Part shown: positions 50,204-63,843 of the stretch, in pieces | Layout of the letters: the number at the start of each line of letters is the position of its first letter | Position numbering within the stretch: the first letter of the stretch is position 1 | Translations under genes and position numbers: made by a program | The notes under the pieces: model-generated | What the model saw: the letters and a program-made list of their open reading frames with translations, nothing else | Databases searched by the model: none | Told to the model about the DNA's origin: nothing | Source of the DNA: Luzula sylvatica | Lineage: Eukaryota; Streptophyta; Magnoliopsida; Poales; Juncaceae | Direction of reading: 5' to 3' | NCBI GenBank assembly: GCA_946800325.1 | Contig: CAMPEJ010000005.1 | Coordinates: 62,001-126,000, forward strand | DNA: 64,000 nucleotides

Positions 50204-51071
50204 ATTGGAATCGTATCTTTTACCACATAACATTTCACCCAAATTTACAAACATTAAGAAAGTTTGTTTTTCGATTCAAAACAATCTGTTTATGCTTTGG
50301 GGAGTTCAAATAACGTATTTTGAGATCATTCGAATCGTATCTTTTACCACATAACATTTCACCAAAATTTACAAACACTAAGAAAGTTTGTTTTTCGATC
50401 CAAAACAATTTGTTTATGCTTTGGGTAGTTCAAATAACGTATTTCGAGATCATTTGAATCGTATCTTTTACCACATAACATTTCACCCAAATTTACAAAC
50501 ACTAAGAAAGTTTGTTTTTCGATTCAAAACAATCTGTTTATGCTTTGGGGAGTTCAAATAACGTATTTCGAGATCATTTGAATCGTATCTTTTACTACAC
50601 AACATTTCATCAAAATTTACAAACACTAAGAAAGTTTGTTTTTCGATTCAAAACAATTTGTTTATGCTTTGGGGAGTTCAAATAACGTATTTTGAGATCA
50701 TTGGAATCGTAACTTTTACTACATAACATTTCACCAAAATTTACAAACACTACGAAAGTTTGTTTTTCGATTTAAAACAATCTGTTTATGCTTTGGGGAG
50801 TTCAAATAACCTATTTTTAGAACATTTGAATCATATCTTTTACCACATAACTTTTCACCAAAATTTACAAACACTAAGAAAGTTTGTTTTTCGATTCAAA
50901 ACAATCTGTTTATGCTTTGGGGAGTTCAAATAACGTATTTTGAGATCATTTGAATCGTATATTTTACCACACAACATTTTACCAAAATTTACAAACACTA
51001 AGAAAGTTTGTTTTTCGATTCAAAACAATTTGTTTATGCTTTGGGGAGTTCAAATAACGTATTTTGAGATC
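50204..51071 (+). repeat. Seven mixed monomers between the 8-mers and the 22-mer
   Basis: Types are 'attgg...caccc' with 'acattaag' (50204), 'attcg...gatccaaaac...gggtag' (50328), 'caccc' (50452), 'actacacaac...atttcatc' (50576), 'cgtaac...ctacgaaag...tttaaaac...aaccta' (50700), 'agaacatttgaatcata...aacttttcacc' (50824) and 'tatatttt...cacaacatt' (50948). Several combine markers from different types, as expected at a recombination boundary. Confidence 0.65.
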
Positions 51072-54000
51072 ATTTGAATCGTATCTTTTACCACATAACA
51101 TTTCACCCAAATTTACAAACACTAAGAAAGTTTGTTTTTCGATTCAAAACAATCTGTTTATGCTTTGGGGAGTTCAAATAACGTATTTTGAGATCATTTG
51201 AATCGTATCTTTTACTACATAACATTTCACCAAAATTTACAAACACTAAGAAAGTTTGTTTTTCGATCCAAAACAATTTGTTTATGCTTTGGGGAGTTCA
51301 AATAACATATTTTTAGATCATTCGAATCGTATCTTTTACCACATAACATTTCACCAAAATTTACAAACACTAAGAAAGTTTGTTTTTCGATTCAAAACAA
51401 TCTGTTTATGCTTTGGGGAGTTCAAATAACGTATTTTGAGATCATTTGAATCGTATCTTTTACCACATAACATTTTACCAAAATTTACAAACACTAAGAA
51501 AGTTTGTTTTTCGATTCAAAACAATTTGTTTATGCTTTGGGGAGTTCAAATAACGTATTTTGAGATCATTGGAATCGTATCTTTTACTACATAACATTTC
51601 ACCAAAATTTACAAACACTACGAAAGTTTGTTTTTCGATTCAAAACAATTTGTTTATGCTTTGGGGAGTTCAAATAACCTATTTTTAGATAATTCGAATC
51701 GTATCTTTTACCACATAACATTTCACCAAAATTTACAAACACTAAGAAAGTTTGTTTTTCGATTCAAAACAATTTGTTTATGCTTTGGGGAGTTCAAATA
51801 ACGTATTTTGAGATCATTGGAATCGTATCTTTTACTACATAACATTTCACCAAAATTTACAAACACTAAGAAAGTTTGTTTTTCGATTTAAAACAATCTG
51901 TTTATGCTTTGGGGAGTTCAAATAACGTATTTTGAGATCATTTGAATCGTATCTTTTACTACATAACATTTCACCAAAATTTACAAACACTAAGAAAGTT
52001 TGTTTTTCGATCCAAAACAATTTGTTTATGCTTTGGGGAGTTCAAATAACATATTTTTAGATCATTCGAATCGTATCTTTTACCACATAACATTTCACCA
52101 AAATTTACAAACACTAAGAAAGTTTGTTATTCGATTCAAAACAATCTGTTTATGCTTTGGGGAGTTCAAATAACGTATTTTGAGATCATTTGAATCGTAT
52201 CTTTTGCCACATAACATTTTACCAAAATTTACAAACACTAAGAAAGTTTGTTTTTCGATTCAAAACAATTTGTTTATGCTTTGGGGAGTTCAAATAACGT
52301 ATTTTGGGATCATTGGAATCGTATCTTTTACTACATAACATTTCACCAAAATTTACAAACACTAAGAAAGTTTGTTTTTCGATTCAAAACAATATGTTTA
52401 TGCTTTGGGGAGTTCAAATAACGTATTTTGAGATCATTAGAATCGTATCTTTTACCACATAACATTTCACCAAAATTTACAAACACTAAGAAAGTTTGTT
52501 TTTCGATTCAAAACAATTTGTTTATGCTTTGGGGAGTTCAAATAACGTATTTTGAGATCATTGGAATCGTATCTTTTACTACATAACATTTCACCAAAAT
52601 TTACAAACACTAAGAAAGTTTGTTTTTCGATTTAAAACAATCTGTTTATGCTTTGGGGAGTTCAAATAACGTATTTCGAGATCATTTGAATCGTATCTTT
52701 TACCACATAACATTTCACCGAAATTTACAAACACTAAGAAATTTTGTTTTTCGATTCAAAACAATTTGTTTATGCTTTGGGGAGTTCAAATAACGTATTT
52801 TGAGATCATTGGAATCGTATCTTTTACTACATAACATTTCACCAAAATTTACAAACACTAAGAAAGTTTGTTTTTCGATTTAAAACAATCTGTTTATGCT
52901 TTGGGGAGTTCAAATAACGTATTTCGAGATCATTTGAATCGTATCTTTTACCACATAACATTTCACCCAAATTTACAAACACTAAGAAAGTTTGTTTTTC
53001 GATTCAAAACAATCTGTTTATGCTTTGGGGAGTTCAAATAACGTATTTTGAGATCATTTGAATCGTATCTTTTACTACATAACATTTCACCAAAATTTAC
53101 AAACACTAAGAAAGTTTGTTTTTCGATCCAAAACAATTTGTTTATGCTTTGGGGAGTTCAAATAACATATTTTTAGATCATTCGAATCGTATCTTTTACC
53201 ACATAACATTTCACCAAAATTTACAAACACTTAGAAAGTTTGTTTTTCGATTCAAAACAATCTGTTTATGCTTTGGGGAGTTCAAATAACGTATTTTGAG
53301 ATCATTTGAATCGTATCTTTTACCACATAACATTTTACCAAAATTTACAAACACTAAGAAAGTTTGTTTTTCGATTCAAAACAATTTGTTTATGCTTTGG
53401 GGAGTTCAAATAACGTATTTTGAGATCATTGGAATCGTATCTTTTACTACATAACATTTCACCAAAATTTACAAACACTACGAAAGTTTGTTTTTCGATT
53501 CAAAACAATTTGTTTATGCTTTGGGGAGTTCAAATAACCTATTTTTAGATCATTCGAATCGTATCTTTTACCACATAACATTTCACCAAAATTTACAAAC
53601 ACTAAGAAAGTTTGTTTTTCGATTCAAAACAATTTGTTTATGCTTTGGGGAGTTCAAATAACGTATTTTGAGATCATTTGAATCGTATCTTTTACCACAT
53701 AACATTTCACCCAAATTTACAAACACTAAGAAAGTTTGTTTTTCGATTCAAAACAATTTGTTTATGCTTTGGGGAGTTCAAATAACGTATTTTGAGATCA
53801 TTTGAATCGTATCTTTTACCACATAACATTTCACCCAAATTTACAAACACTAAGAAAGTTTGTTTTTCGATTCAAAACAATCTGTTTATGCTTTGGGGAG
53901 TTCAAATAACGTATTTTGAGATCATTTGAATCGTATCTTTTACTACATAACATTTCACCAAAATTTACAAACACTAAGAAAGTTTGTTTTTCGATCCAAA

Positions 54001-56279
54001 ACAATTTGTTTATGCTTTGGGGAGTTCAAATAACATATTTTTAGATCATTCGAATCGTATCTTTTACCACATAACATTTCACCAAAATTTACAAACACTA
54101 AGAAAGTTTGTTTTTCGATTCAAAACAATCTGTTTATGCTTTGGGGAGTTCAAATAACGTATTTTGAGATCATTTGAATCGTATCTTTTACCACATAACA
54201 TTTTACCAAAATTTACAAACACTAAGAAAGTTTGTTTTTCGATTCAAAACAATTTGTTTATGCTTTGGGGAGTTCAAATAACGTATTTTGAGATCATTGG
54301 AATCGTATCTTTTACTACATAACATTTCACCAAAATTTACAAACACTACGAAAGTTTGTTTTTCGATTCAAAACAATTTGTTTATGCTTTGGGGAGTTCA
54401 AATAACCTATTTTTAGATAATTCGAATCGTATCTTTTACCACATAACATTTCACCAAAATTTACAAACACTAAGAAAGTTTGTTTTTCGATTCAAAACAA
54501 TTTGTTTATGCTTTGGGGAGTTCAAATAACGTATTTTGAGATCATTGGAATCGTATCTTTTACGACATAACATTTCACCAAAATTTACAAACACTAAGAA
54601 AGTTTGTTTTTCGATTTAAAACAATCTGTTTATGCTTTGGGGAGTTCAAATAACGTATTTTGAGATCATTTGAATCGTATCTTTTACTACATAACATTTC
54701 ACCAAAATTTACAAACACTAAGAAAGTTTGTTTTTCGATCCAAAACAATTTGTTTATGCTTTGGGGAGTTCAAATAACATATTTTTAGATCATTCGAATC
54801 GTATCTTTTACCACATAACATTTCACCAAAATTTACAAACACTAAGAAAGTTTGTTTTTCGATTCAAAACAATCTGTTTATGCTTTGGGGAGTTCAAATA
54901 ACGTATTTTGAGATCATTTGAATCGTATCTTTTACCACATAACATTTTACCAAAATTTACAAACACTAAGAAAGTTTGTTTTTCGATTCAAAACAATTTG
55001 TTTATGCTTTGGGGAGTTCAAATAACGTATTTTGAGATCATTGGAATCGTATCTTTTACTACATAACATTTCACCAAAATTTACAAACACTAAGAAAGTT
55101 TGCTTTTCGATTCAAAACAATATGTTTATGCTTTGGGGAGTTCAAATAACGTATTTTGAGATCATTAGAATCGTATCTTTTACCACATAACATTTCACCA
55201 AAATTTACAAACACTAAGAAAGTTTGTTTTTCGATTCAAAACAATTTGTTTATGCTTTGGGGAGTTCAAATAACGTATTTTGAGATCATTGGAATCGTAT
55301 CTTTTACTACATAACATTTCACCAAAATTTACAAACACTAAGAAAGTTTGTTTTTCGATTTAAAACAATCTGTTTATGCTTTGGGGAGTTCAAATAACGT
55401 ATTTCGAGATCATTTGAATCGTATCTTTTACCACATAACATTTCACCGAAATTTACAAACACTAAGAAATTTTGTTTTTCGATTCAAAACAATTTGTTTA
55501 TGCTTTGGGGAGTTCAAATAACGTATTTTGAGATCATTGGAATCGTATCTTTTACTACATAACATTTCACCAAAATTTACAAACACTAAGAAAGTTTGTT
55601 TTTCGATTTAAAACAATCTGTTTATGCTTTGGGGAGTTCAAATAACGTATTTCGAGATCATTTGAATCGTATCTTTTACCACATAACATTTCACCCAAAT
55701 TTACAAACACTAAGAAAGTTTGTTTTTCGATTCAAAACAATCTGTTTATGCTTTGGGGAGTTCAAATAACGTATTTTGAGATCATTTGAATCGTATCTTT
55801 TACTACATAACATTTCACCAAAATTTACAAACACTAAGAAAGTTTGTTTTTCGATCCAAAACAATTTGTTTATGCTTTGGGGAGTTCAAATAACATATTT
55901 TTAGATCATTCGAATCGTATCTTTTACCACATAACATTTCACCAAAATTTACAAACACTAAGAAAGTTTGTTTTTCGATTCAAAACAATTTGTTTATGCT
56001 TTGGGGAGTTCAAATAACGTATTTTGAGATCATTGGAATCGTATCTTTTACTACATAACATTTCACCAAAATTTACAAACACTACGAAAGTTTGTTTTTC
56101 GATTCAAAACAATTTGTTTATGCTTTGGGGAGTTCAAATAACCTATTTTTAGATCATTCGAATCGTATCTTTTACCACATAACATTTCACCAAAATTTAC
56201 AAACACTAAGAAAGTTTGTTTTTCGATTCAAAACAATTTGTTTATGCTTTGGGGAGTTCAAATAACGTATTTTGAGATC
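51072..56279 (+). repeat. Tandem pair of 22-mer and 20-mer units (2728 + 2480 bp)
   Basis: 51072-53799 and 53800-56279 start with the same 'caccc' monomer and keep the same order. The 'gatccaaaac' positions 51269, 52013 and 53129 recur at 53997, 54741 and 55857, all +2728. The second copy is two monomers shorter: one 'attcg'/'attttacc' pair near 55908 is fused to a single monomer, and the extra 'caccc' monomer at 53676 is absent. Private changes include 'gttattcg' near 52128, 'tttgccac' near 52205 and 'gggatc' near 52307 in the first copy, and 'tacgac' near 54563 and 'gcttttcg' near 55102 in the second. 'agataattcg' occurs in both (51688, 54416). Confidence 0.85.
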
Positions 56280-58139
56280 ATTTGAATCGTATCTTTTACC
56301 ACATAACATTTCACCCAAATTTACAAACACTAAGAAAGTTTGTTTTTCGATTCAAAACAATCTGTTTATGCTTTGGGGAGTTCAAATAACGTATTTTGAG
56401 ATCATTTGAATCGTATCTTTTACTACATAACATTTCACCAAAATTTACAAACACTAAGAAAGTTTGTTTTTCGATCCAAAACAATTTGTTTATGCTTTGG
56501 GGAGTTCAAATAACAAATTTTTAGATCATTCGAATCGTATCTTTTACCACATAACATTTCACCAAAATTTACAAACACTAAGAAAGTTTGTTTTTCGATT
56601 CAAAACAATCTGTTTATGCTTTGGGGAGTTCAAATAACGTATTTTGAGATCATTGGAATCGTATCTTTTACCACATAACATTTTACCAAAATTTACAAAC
56701 ACTAAGAAAGTTTGTTTTTCGATTCAAAACAATTTGTTTATGCTTTGGGGAGTTCAAATAACGTATTTTGAGATCATTGGAATCGTATCTTTTACTACAT
56801 AACATTTCACCAAAATTTACAAACACTGAGAAAGTTTGTTTTTCGATTCAAAACAATATGTTTATGCTTTGGGGAGTTCAAATAACGTATTTTGAGATCA
56901 TTAGAATCGTATCTTTTACCACATAACATTTCACCAAAATTTACAAACACTAAGAAAGTTTGTTTTTCGATTCAAAACAATTTGTTTATGCTTTGGGGAG
57001 TTCAAATAACGTATTTTGAGATCATTGGAATCGTATCTTTTACTACATAACATTTCACCAAAATTTACAAACACTAAGAAAGTTTGTTTTTCGATTTAAA
57101 ACAATCTGTTTATGCTTTGGGGAGTTCAAATAACGTATTTTGAGATCATTTTAATCGTATCTTTTACCACATAACATTTCACCAAAATTTACAAACACTA
57201 AGAAAGTTTGTTTTTCGATTCAAAACAATCTGTTTCTGCTTTGGGGAGTTCAAATAACGTATTTTGAGATCATTTGAATCGTATATTTTACCACATAACA
57301 TTTTACCAAAATTTACAAACACTAAGAAAGTTTGTTTTTCGATTCAAAACAATTTGTTTATGCTTTGGGGAGTTCAAATAACGTATTTTGAGATCATTGG
57401 AATCGTATCTTTTCCTACATAACATTTCACCAAAATTTACAAACACTAAGAAAGTTTGTTTTTCGATTTAAAACAATCTGTTTATGCTTTGGGGAGTTCA
57501 AATAACGTATTTTGAGATCATTTGAATCGTATCTTTTACCACATAACATTTCACCAAAATTTACAAACACTAAGAAAGTTTGTTTTTCGATTCAAAACAA
57601 TCTGTTTATGCTTTGGGGAGTTCAAATAACGTATTTTGAGATCATTTGAATCGTATATTTTACCACATAACATTTTACCAAAATTTACAAACACTAAGAA
57701 AGTTTGTTTTTCGATTCAAAACAATATGTTTATGCTTTGGGGAGTTCAAATAACGTATTTTGAGATCATTGGAATCGTATCTTTTACTACATAACATTTC
57801 ACCAAAATTTACAAACACTAAGAAAGTTTGTTTTTCGATTTAAAACAATCTGTTTATGCTTTGGGGAGTTCAAATAACGTATTTTGAGATCATTTGAATC
57901 GTATCTTTTACTACATAACATTTCACCAAAATTTACAAACACTAAGAAAGTTTGTTTTTCGATTCAAAACAATCTGTTTATGCTTTGGGGAGTTCAAATA
58001 ACGTATTTTGAGATCATTTGAATCGTATATTTTACCACATAACATTTTACCAAAATTTACAAACACTAAGAAAGTTTGTTTTTCGATTCAAAACAATATG
58101 TTTATGCTTTGGGGAGTTCAAATAACGTATTTTGAGATC
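56280..58139 (+). repeat. Fifteen mixed right-hand monomers
   Basis: It starts as a third copy of the preceding unit ('caccc' 56280, 'gatccaaaac' with 'aacaaattttta' 56404, 'attcg' 56528), then changes. It includes 'actgagaaag...caatatg' (56776), which matches the 46482 monomer at 10294 bp (83 monomers plus the two extra G bases between them), 'attag' (56900), 'attttaatcg' with 'tttctgc' (57148), and alternating 'attgg...tttaaaac' and 'tatatttt' monomers to 58139. Confidence 0.7.
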
Positions 58140-61100
58140 ATTTGAATCGTATCTTTTACCACATAACATTTCACCAAAATTTACAAACACTAAGAAAGTT
58201 TGTTTTTCGATTCAAAACAATCTGTTTATGCTTTGGGGAGTTCAAATAACGTATTTTGAGATCATTTGAATCGTATCTTTTACCACATAACATTTCACCA
58301 AAATTTACAAACACTAAGAAAGTTTGTTTTTCTATTCAAAACAATCTGTTTATGCTTTGGGGAGTTCAAATAACGTATTTTGAGATCATTCGAATCGTAT
58401 CTTTTACCACATAACATTTCACCGAAATTTACAAACACTAAGAAATTTTGTTTTTCGATTCAAAACAATTTGTTTATGCTTTGGGTAGTTCAAATAACGT
58501 ATTTCGAGATCATTTGAATCGTATCTTTTACCACATAACATTTCACCCAAATTTACAAACACTAAGAAAGTTTGTTTTTCGATTCAAAACAATTTGTTTA
58601 TGCTTTGGGGAGTTCAAATAACGTATTTCGAGATCATTTGAATCGTATCTTTTACTACATAACATTTCATCAAAATTTACAAACACTAAGAAAGTTTGTT
58701 TTTCGATTCAAAACAATTTGTTTATGCTTTGGGGAGTTCAAATAACGTATTTTGAGATCATTGGAATCGTATCTTTTACTACATAACATTTCACCAAAAT
58801 TTACAAACACTAAGAAAGTTTGTTTTTCGATTTAAAACAATCTGTTTATGCTTTGGGGAGTTCAAATAACGTATTTTGAGATCATTTGAATCGTATCTTT
58901 TACCACATAACATTTCACCAAAATTTACAAACACTAAGAAAGTTTGTTTTTCGATTCAAAACAATCTGTTTATGCTTTGGGGAGTTCAAATAACGTATTT
59001 TGAGATCATTTGAATCGTATATTTTACCACATAACATTTTACCAAAATTTACAAACACTAAGAAAGTTTGTTTTTCGATTCAAAACAATCTGTTTATGCT
59101 TTGGGGAGTTCAAATAACGTATTTTTAGATCATTTGAATCGTATCTTTTACTACATAACATTTCACCAAAATTTACAAACACTAAGAAAGTTTGTTTTTC
59201 GATCCAAAACAATTTGTTTATGCTTTGGGGAGTTCAAATAACACATTTTTAGATCATTCGAATCGTATCTTTTACCACATAACATTTCACCAATATTTAC
59301 AAACACTAAGAAAGTTTGTTTTTCGATTCAAAACAATCTGTTTATGGTTTGGGGAGTTCAAATAACGTATTTTGAGATCATTTGAATCGTATCTTTTACC
59401 ACATAACATTTTACCAAAATTTACAAACACTAAGAAAGTTTGTTTTTCGATTCAAAACAATTTGTTTATGCTTTGGGGAGTTCAAATAACGTATTTTGAG
59501 ATCATTGGAATCGTATCTTTTACTAGATAACATTTCACCAAAATTTACAAACACTACGAAAGTTTCTTTTTCGATTCAAAACAATTTGTTTATGCTTTGG
59601 GGAGTTCAAATAACCTATTTTTAGATCATTCGAATCGTATCTTTTACCACATAACATTTCACCAAAATTTACAAACACTAAGAAAGTTTGTTTTTCGATT
59701 CAAAACAATTTGTTTATGCTTTGGGGAGTTCAAATAACGTATTTTGAGATCATTTGAATCGTATCTTTTACCACATAACATTTCACCCAAATTTACAAAC
59801 ACTAAGAAAGTTTGTTTTTCGATTCAAAACAATCTGTTTATGCTTTGGGGAGTTCAAATAACGTATTTTCAGATCATTTGAATCGTATCTTTTACTACAT
59901 AACATTTCACCAAAATTTACAAACACTAAGAAAGTTTGTTTTTCGATCCAAAACAATTTGTTTATGCTTTGGGGAGTTCAAATAACGTATTTTTAGATCA
60001 TTCGAATCGTATCTTTTACCACATAACATTTCACCAAAATTTACAAACACTAAGAAAGCTTGTTTTTCGATTCAAAACAATCTGTTTATGCTTTGGGGAG
60101 TTCAAATAACGTATTTTGAGATCATTTGAATCGTATCTTTTACCACATAACATTTTACCAAAATTTAGAAACACTAAGAAAGTTTGTTTTTCGATTCAAA
60201 ACAATTTGTTTATGCTTTGGGGAGTTCAAATAACGTATTTTGAGATCATTGGAATCGTATCTTTTACTACATAACATTTCACCAAAATTTACAAACACTA
60301 AGAAAGTTTGTTTTTCGATTCAAAACAATATGTTTATGCTCTGGGGAGTTCAAATAACGTATTTTGAGATCATTACAATCGTATCTTTTACCACATAACA
60401 TTTCACCAAAATTTACAAACACTAAGAAAGTTTGTTTTTCGATTCAAAACAATTTGTTTATGCTTTGGGGAGTTCAAATAACGTATTTTGAGATCATTGG
60501 AATCGTATCTTTTACTACATAACATTTCACCAAAATTTACAAACACTACGAAAGTTTGTTTTTCGATTCAAAACAATTTGTTTATGCTTTGGGGAGTTCA
60601 AATAACCTATTTTTAGATCATTCGAATCGTATCTTTTACCACGTAACATTTCACCAAAATTAACAAACACTAAGAAAGTTTGTTTTTCGATTCAAAACAA
60701 TTTGTTTATGCTTTGGGGAGTTCAAATAACGTATTTTGAGATCATTTGAATCGTATCTTTTACCACATAACATTTCACCCAAATTTACAAACACTAAGAA
60801 AGTTTGTTTTTCGATTCAAAACAATCTGTTTATGCTTTGGGGAGTTCAAATAACGTATTTTGAGATCATTTGAATCGTATCTTTTACTACATAACATTTC
60901 ACCAAAATTTACAAACACTAAGAAAGTTTGTTTTTCGATCCAAAACAATTTGTTTATGCTTTGGGGAGTTCAAATAACGTATTTTTAGATCATTCGAATC
61001 GTATCTTTTACCACATAATATTTCACCAAAATTTACAAACACTAAGAAAGTTTGTTTTTCGATTCAAAACAATCTGTTTATGCTTTGGGGAGTTCAAATA

Positions 61101-61859
61101 ACGTATTTTGAGATCATTTGAATCGTATCTTTTACCACATAACATTTTACCAAAATTTACAAACACTAAGAAAGTTTGTTTTTCGATTCAAAACAATTTG
61201 TTTATGCTTTGGGGAGTTCAAATAACGTATTTTGAGATCATTGGAATCGTATCTTTTACTACATAACATTTCACCAAAATTTACAAACACTAAGAAAGTT
61301 TGTTTTTCGATTCAAAACAATATGTTTATGCTCTGGGGAGTTCAAATAACGTATTTTGAGATCATTAGAATCGTATCTTTTACCACATAACATTTCACCA
61401 AAATTTACGAACACTAAGAAAGTTTGTTTTTCGATTCAAAACAATTTGTTTATGCTTTGGGGAGTTCAAATAAAGTATTTTGAGATCATTGGAATCGTAT
61501 CTTTTACTACATAACATTTCACCAAAATTTACAAACACTAAGAAAGTTTGTTTTTCGATTTAAAACAATCTGTTTATGCTTTGGGGAGTTCAAATAACGT
61601 ATTTTGAGATCATTTGAATCGTATCTTTTACCACATAACATTTCACCAAAATTTACAAACACTAAGAAAGTTTGTTTTTCGATTCAAAACAATCTGTTTA
61701 TGCTTTGGGGAGTTCAAATAACGTATTTTGAGATCATTTGAATCGTATATTTTACCACATAACATTTTACCAAAATTTACAAACACTAAGAAAGTTTGTT
61801 TTTCGATTCAAAACAATATGTTTATGCTTTGGGGAGTTCAAATAACGTATTTTGAGATC
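58140..61859 (+). repeat. 30-monomer unit (3720 bp): 8-mer plus 22 further monomers
   Basis: 58140-59131 is another 8-mer of the 47102 type ('ttctattc' at 58331, 72 monomers after 49403). 59132-61859 is a 22-monomer stretch with 'gatccaaaac' at 59205, 59949 and 60941, 'ctacgaaag...aaccta' monomers, 'attag'-type monomers and 'caatatg' monomers. 8-mer markers return at +3720 bp (62051). Private changes include 'aacacattttta' near 59243, 'caatattt' near 59293, 'actagataac' near 59524, 'gtttcttttt' near 59565, 'attacaatcg' near 60373 and 'aaagtatt' near 61474. Confidence 0.8.
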
Positions 61860-63843
61860 ATTTGAATCGTATCTTTTACCACATAACATTTCACCAAAAT
61901 TTACAAACACTAAGAAAGTTTGTTTTTCGATTCAAAACAATATGTTTATGCTTTGGGGAGTTCAAATAACGTATTTTGAGATCATTTGAATCGTATCTTT
62001 TACCACATAACATTTCACCAAAATTTACAAACACTAAGAAAGTTTGTTTTTCTATTCAAAACAATCTGTTTATGCTTTGGGGAGTTCAAATAACGTATTT
62101 TGAGATCATTCGAATCGTATCTTTTACCACATAACATTTCACCGAAATTTACAAACACTAAGAAATTTTGTTTTTCGATTCAAAACAATTTGTTTATGCT
62201 TTGGGTAGTTCAAATAACGTATTTCGAGATCATTTGAATCGTATATTTTACCACATAACATTTCACCCAAATTTACAAACACTAAGAAAGTTTGTTTTTC
62301 GATTCAAAACAATTTGTTTATGCTTTGGGGAGTTCAAATAACGTATTTCGAGATCATTTGAATCGTATCTTTTACTACATAACATTTCATCAAAATTTAC
62401 AAACACAAAGAAAGTTTGTTTTTCGATTCAAAACAATTTGTTTATGCTTTGGGGAGTTCAAATAACGTATTTTGAGATCATTGGAATCGTATCTTTTACT
62501 ACATAACATTTCACCAAAATTTACAAACACTAAGAAAGTTAGTTTTTCGATTTAAAACAATCTGTTTATGCTTTGGGGAGTTCAAATAACGTATTTTGAG
62601 ATCATTTGAATCGTATCTTTTACCACATAACATTTCACCAAAATTTACAAACACTAAGAAAGTTTGTTTTTCGATTCAAAACAATCTGTTTATGCTTTGG
62701 GGAGTTCAAATAACGTATTTTGAGATCATTTGAATCGTATATTTTACCACATAACATTTTACCAAAATTTACAAACACTAAGAAAGTTTGTTTTTCGATT
62801 CAAAACAATATGTTTATGCTTTGGGGAGTTCAAATAACGTATTTTGAGATCATTTGAATCGTATCTTTTACCACATAACATTTCACCAAAATTTACAAAC
62901 ACTAAGAAAGTTTGTTTTTCGATTCAAAACAATCTGTTTATGCTTTGGGGAGTTCAAATAACGTATTTTGAGATCATTTGAATCGTATCTTTTACCACAT
63001 AACATTTCACCAAAATTTACAAACACTAAGAAAGTTTGTTTTTCTATTTAAAACAATCTGTTTATGCTTTGGGGAGTTCAAATAACGTATTTTGAGATCA
63101 TTCGAATCGTATCTTTTACCACATAACATTTCACCGAAATTTACAAACACTAAGAAATTTTGTTTTTCGATTCAAAACAATTTGTTTATGCTTTGGGTAG
63201 TTCAAATAACGTATTTCGAGATCATTTGAGTCGTATCTTTTACCACATAACATTTCACCCAAATTTACAAACACTAAGAAAGTTTGTTTTTCGATTCAAA
63301 ACAATTTGTTTATGCTTTGGGGAGTTCAAATAACGTATTTCGAGATCATTTGAATCGTATCTTTTACTACATAACATTTCATCAAAATTTACAAACACTA
63401 AGAAAGTTTGTTTTTCGATTCAAAACAATTTGTTTATGCTTTGGGGAGTTCAAATAACGTATTTTGAGATCATTGGAATCGTATCTTTTACTACATAACA
63501 TTTCACCAAAATTTACAAACACTAAGAAAGTTTGTTTTTCGATTTAAAACAATCTGTTTATGCTTTGGGGAGTTCAAATAACGTATTTTGAGATCATTTG
63601 AATCGTATCTTTTACCACATAACATTTCACCAAAATTTACAAACACTAAGAAAGTTTGTTTTTCGATTCAAAACAATCTGTTTATGCTTTGGGGAGTTCA
63701 AATAACGTATTTTGAGATCATTTGAATCGTATATTTTACCACATAATATTTTACCAAAATTTACAAACACTAAGAAAGTTTGTTTTTCGATTCAAAACAA
63801 TTTGTTTATGCTTTGGGGAGTTCAAATAACGTATTTTGAGATC
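61860..63843 (+). repeat. Two further tandem copies of the right-hand 8-mer (2 x 992 bp)
   Basis: 61860-62851 and 62852-63843 repeat the 8-mer order, with 'ttctatt' at 62051 and 63043. Compared with 47102-50203, the fourth monomer has 'caccc...atttac' without the 'attgac' change, and the sixth starts 'attggaatcg' rather than 'attggtatcg'. Copies therefore cluster by location. Private changes: 'acacaaag' near 62405, 'gttagttttt' near 62540, 'ttctattta' at 63041, 'gagtcg' near 63228 and 'ataatatttt' near 63744. Confidence 0.85.
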
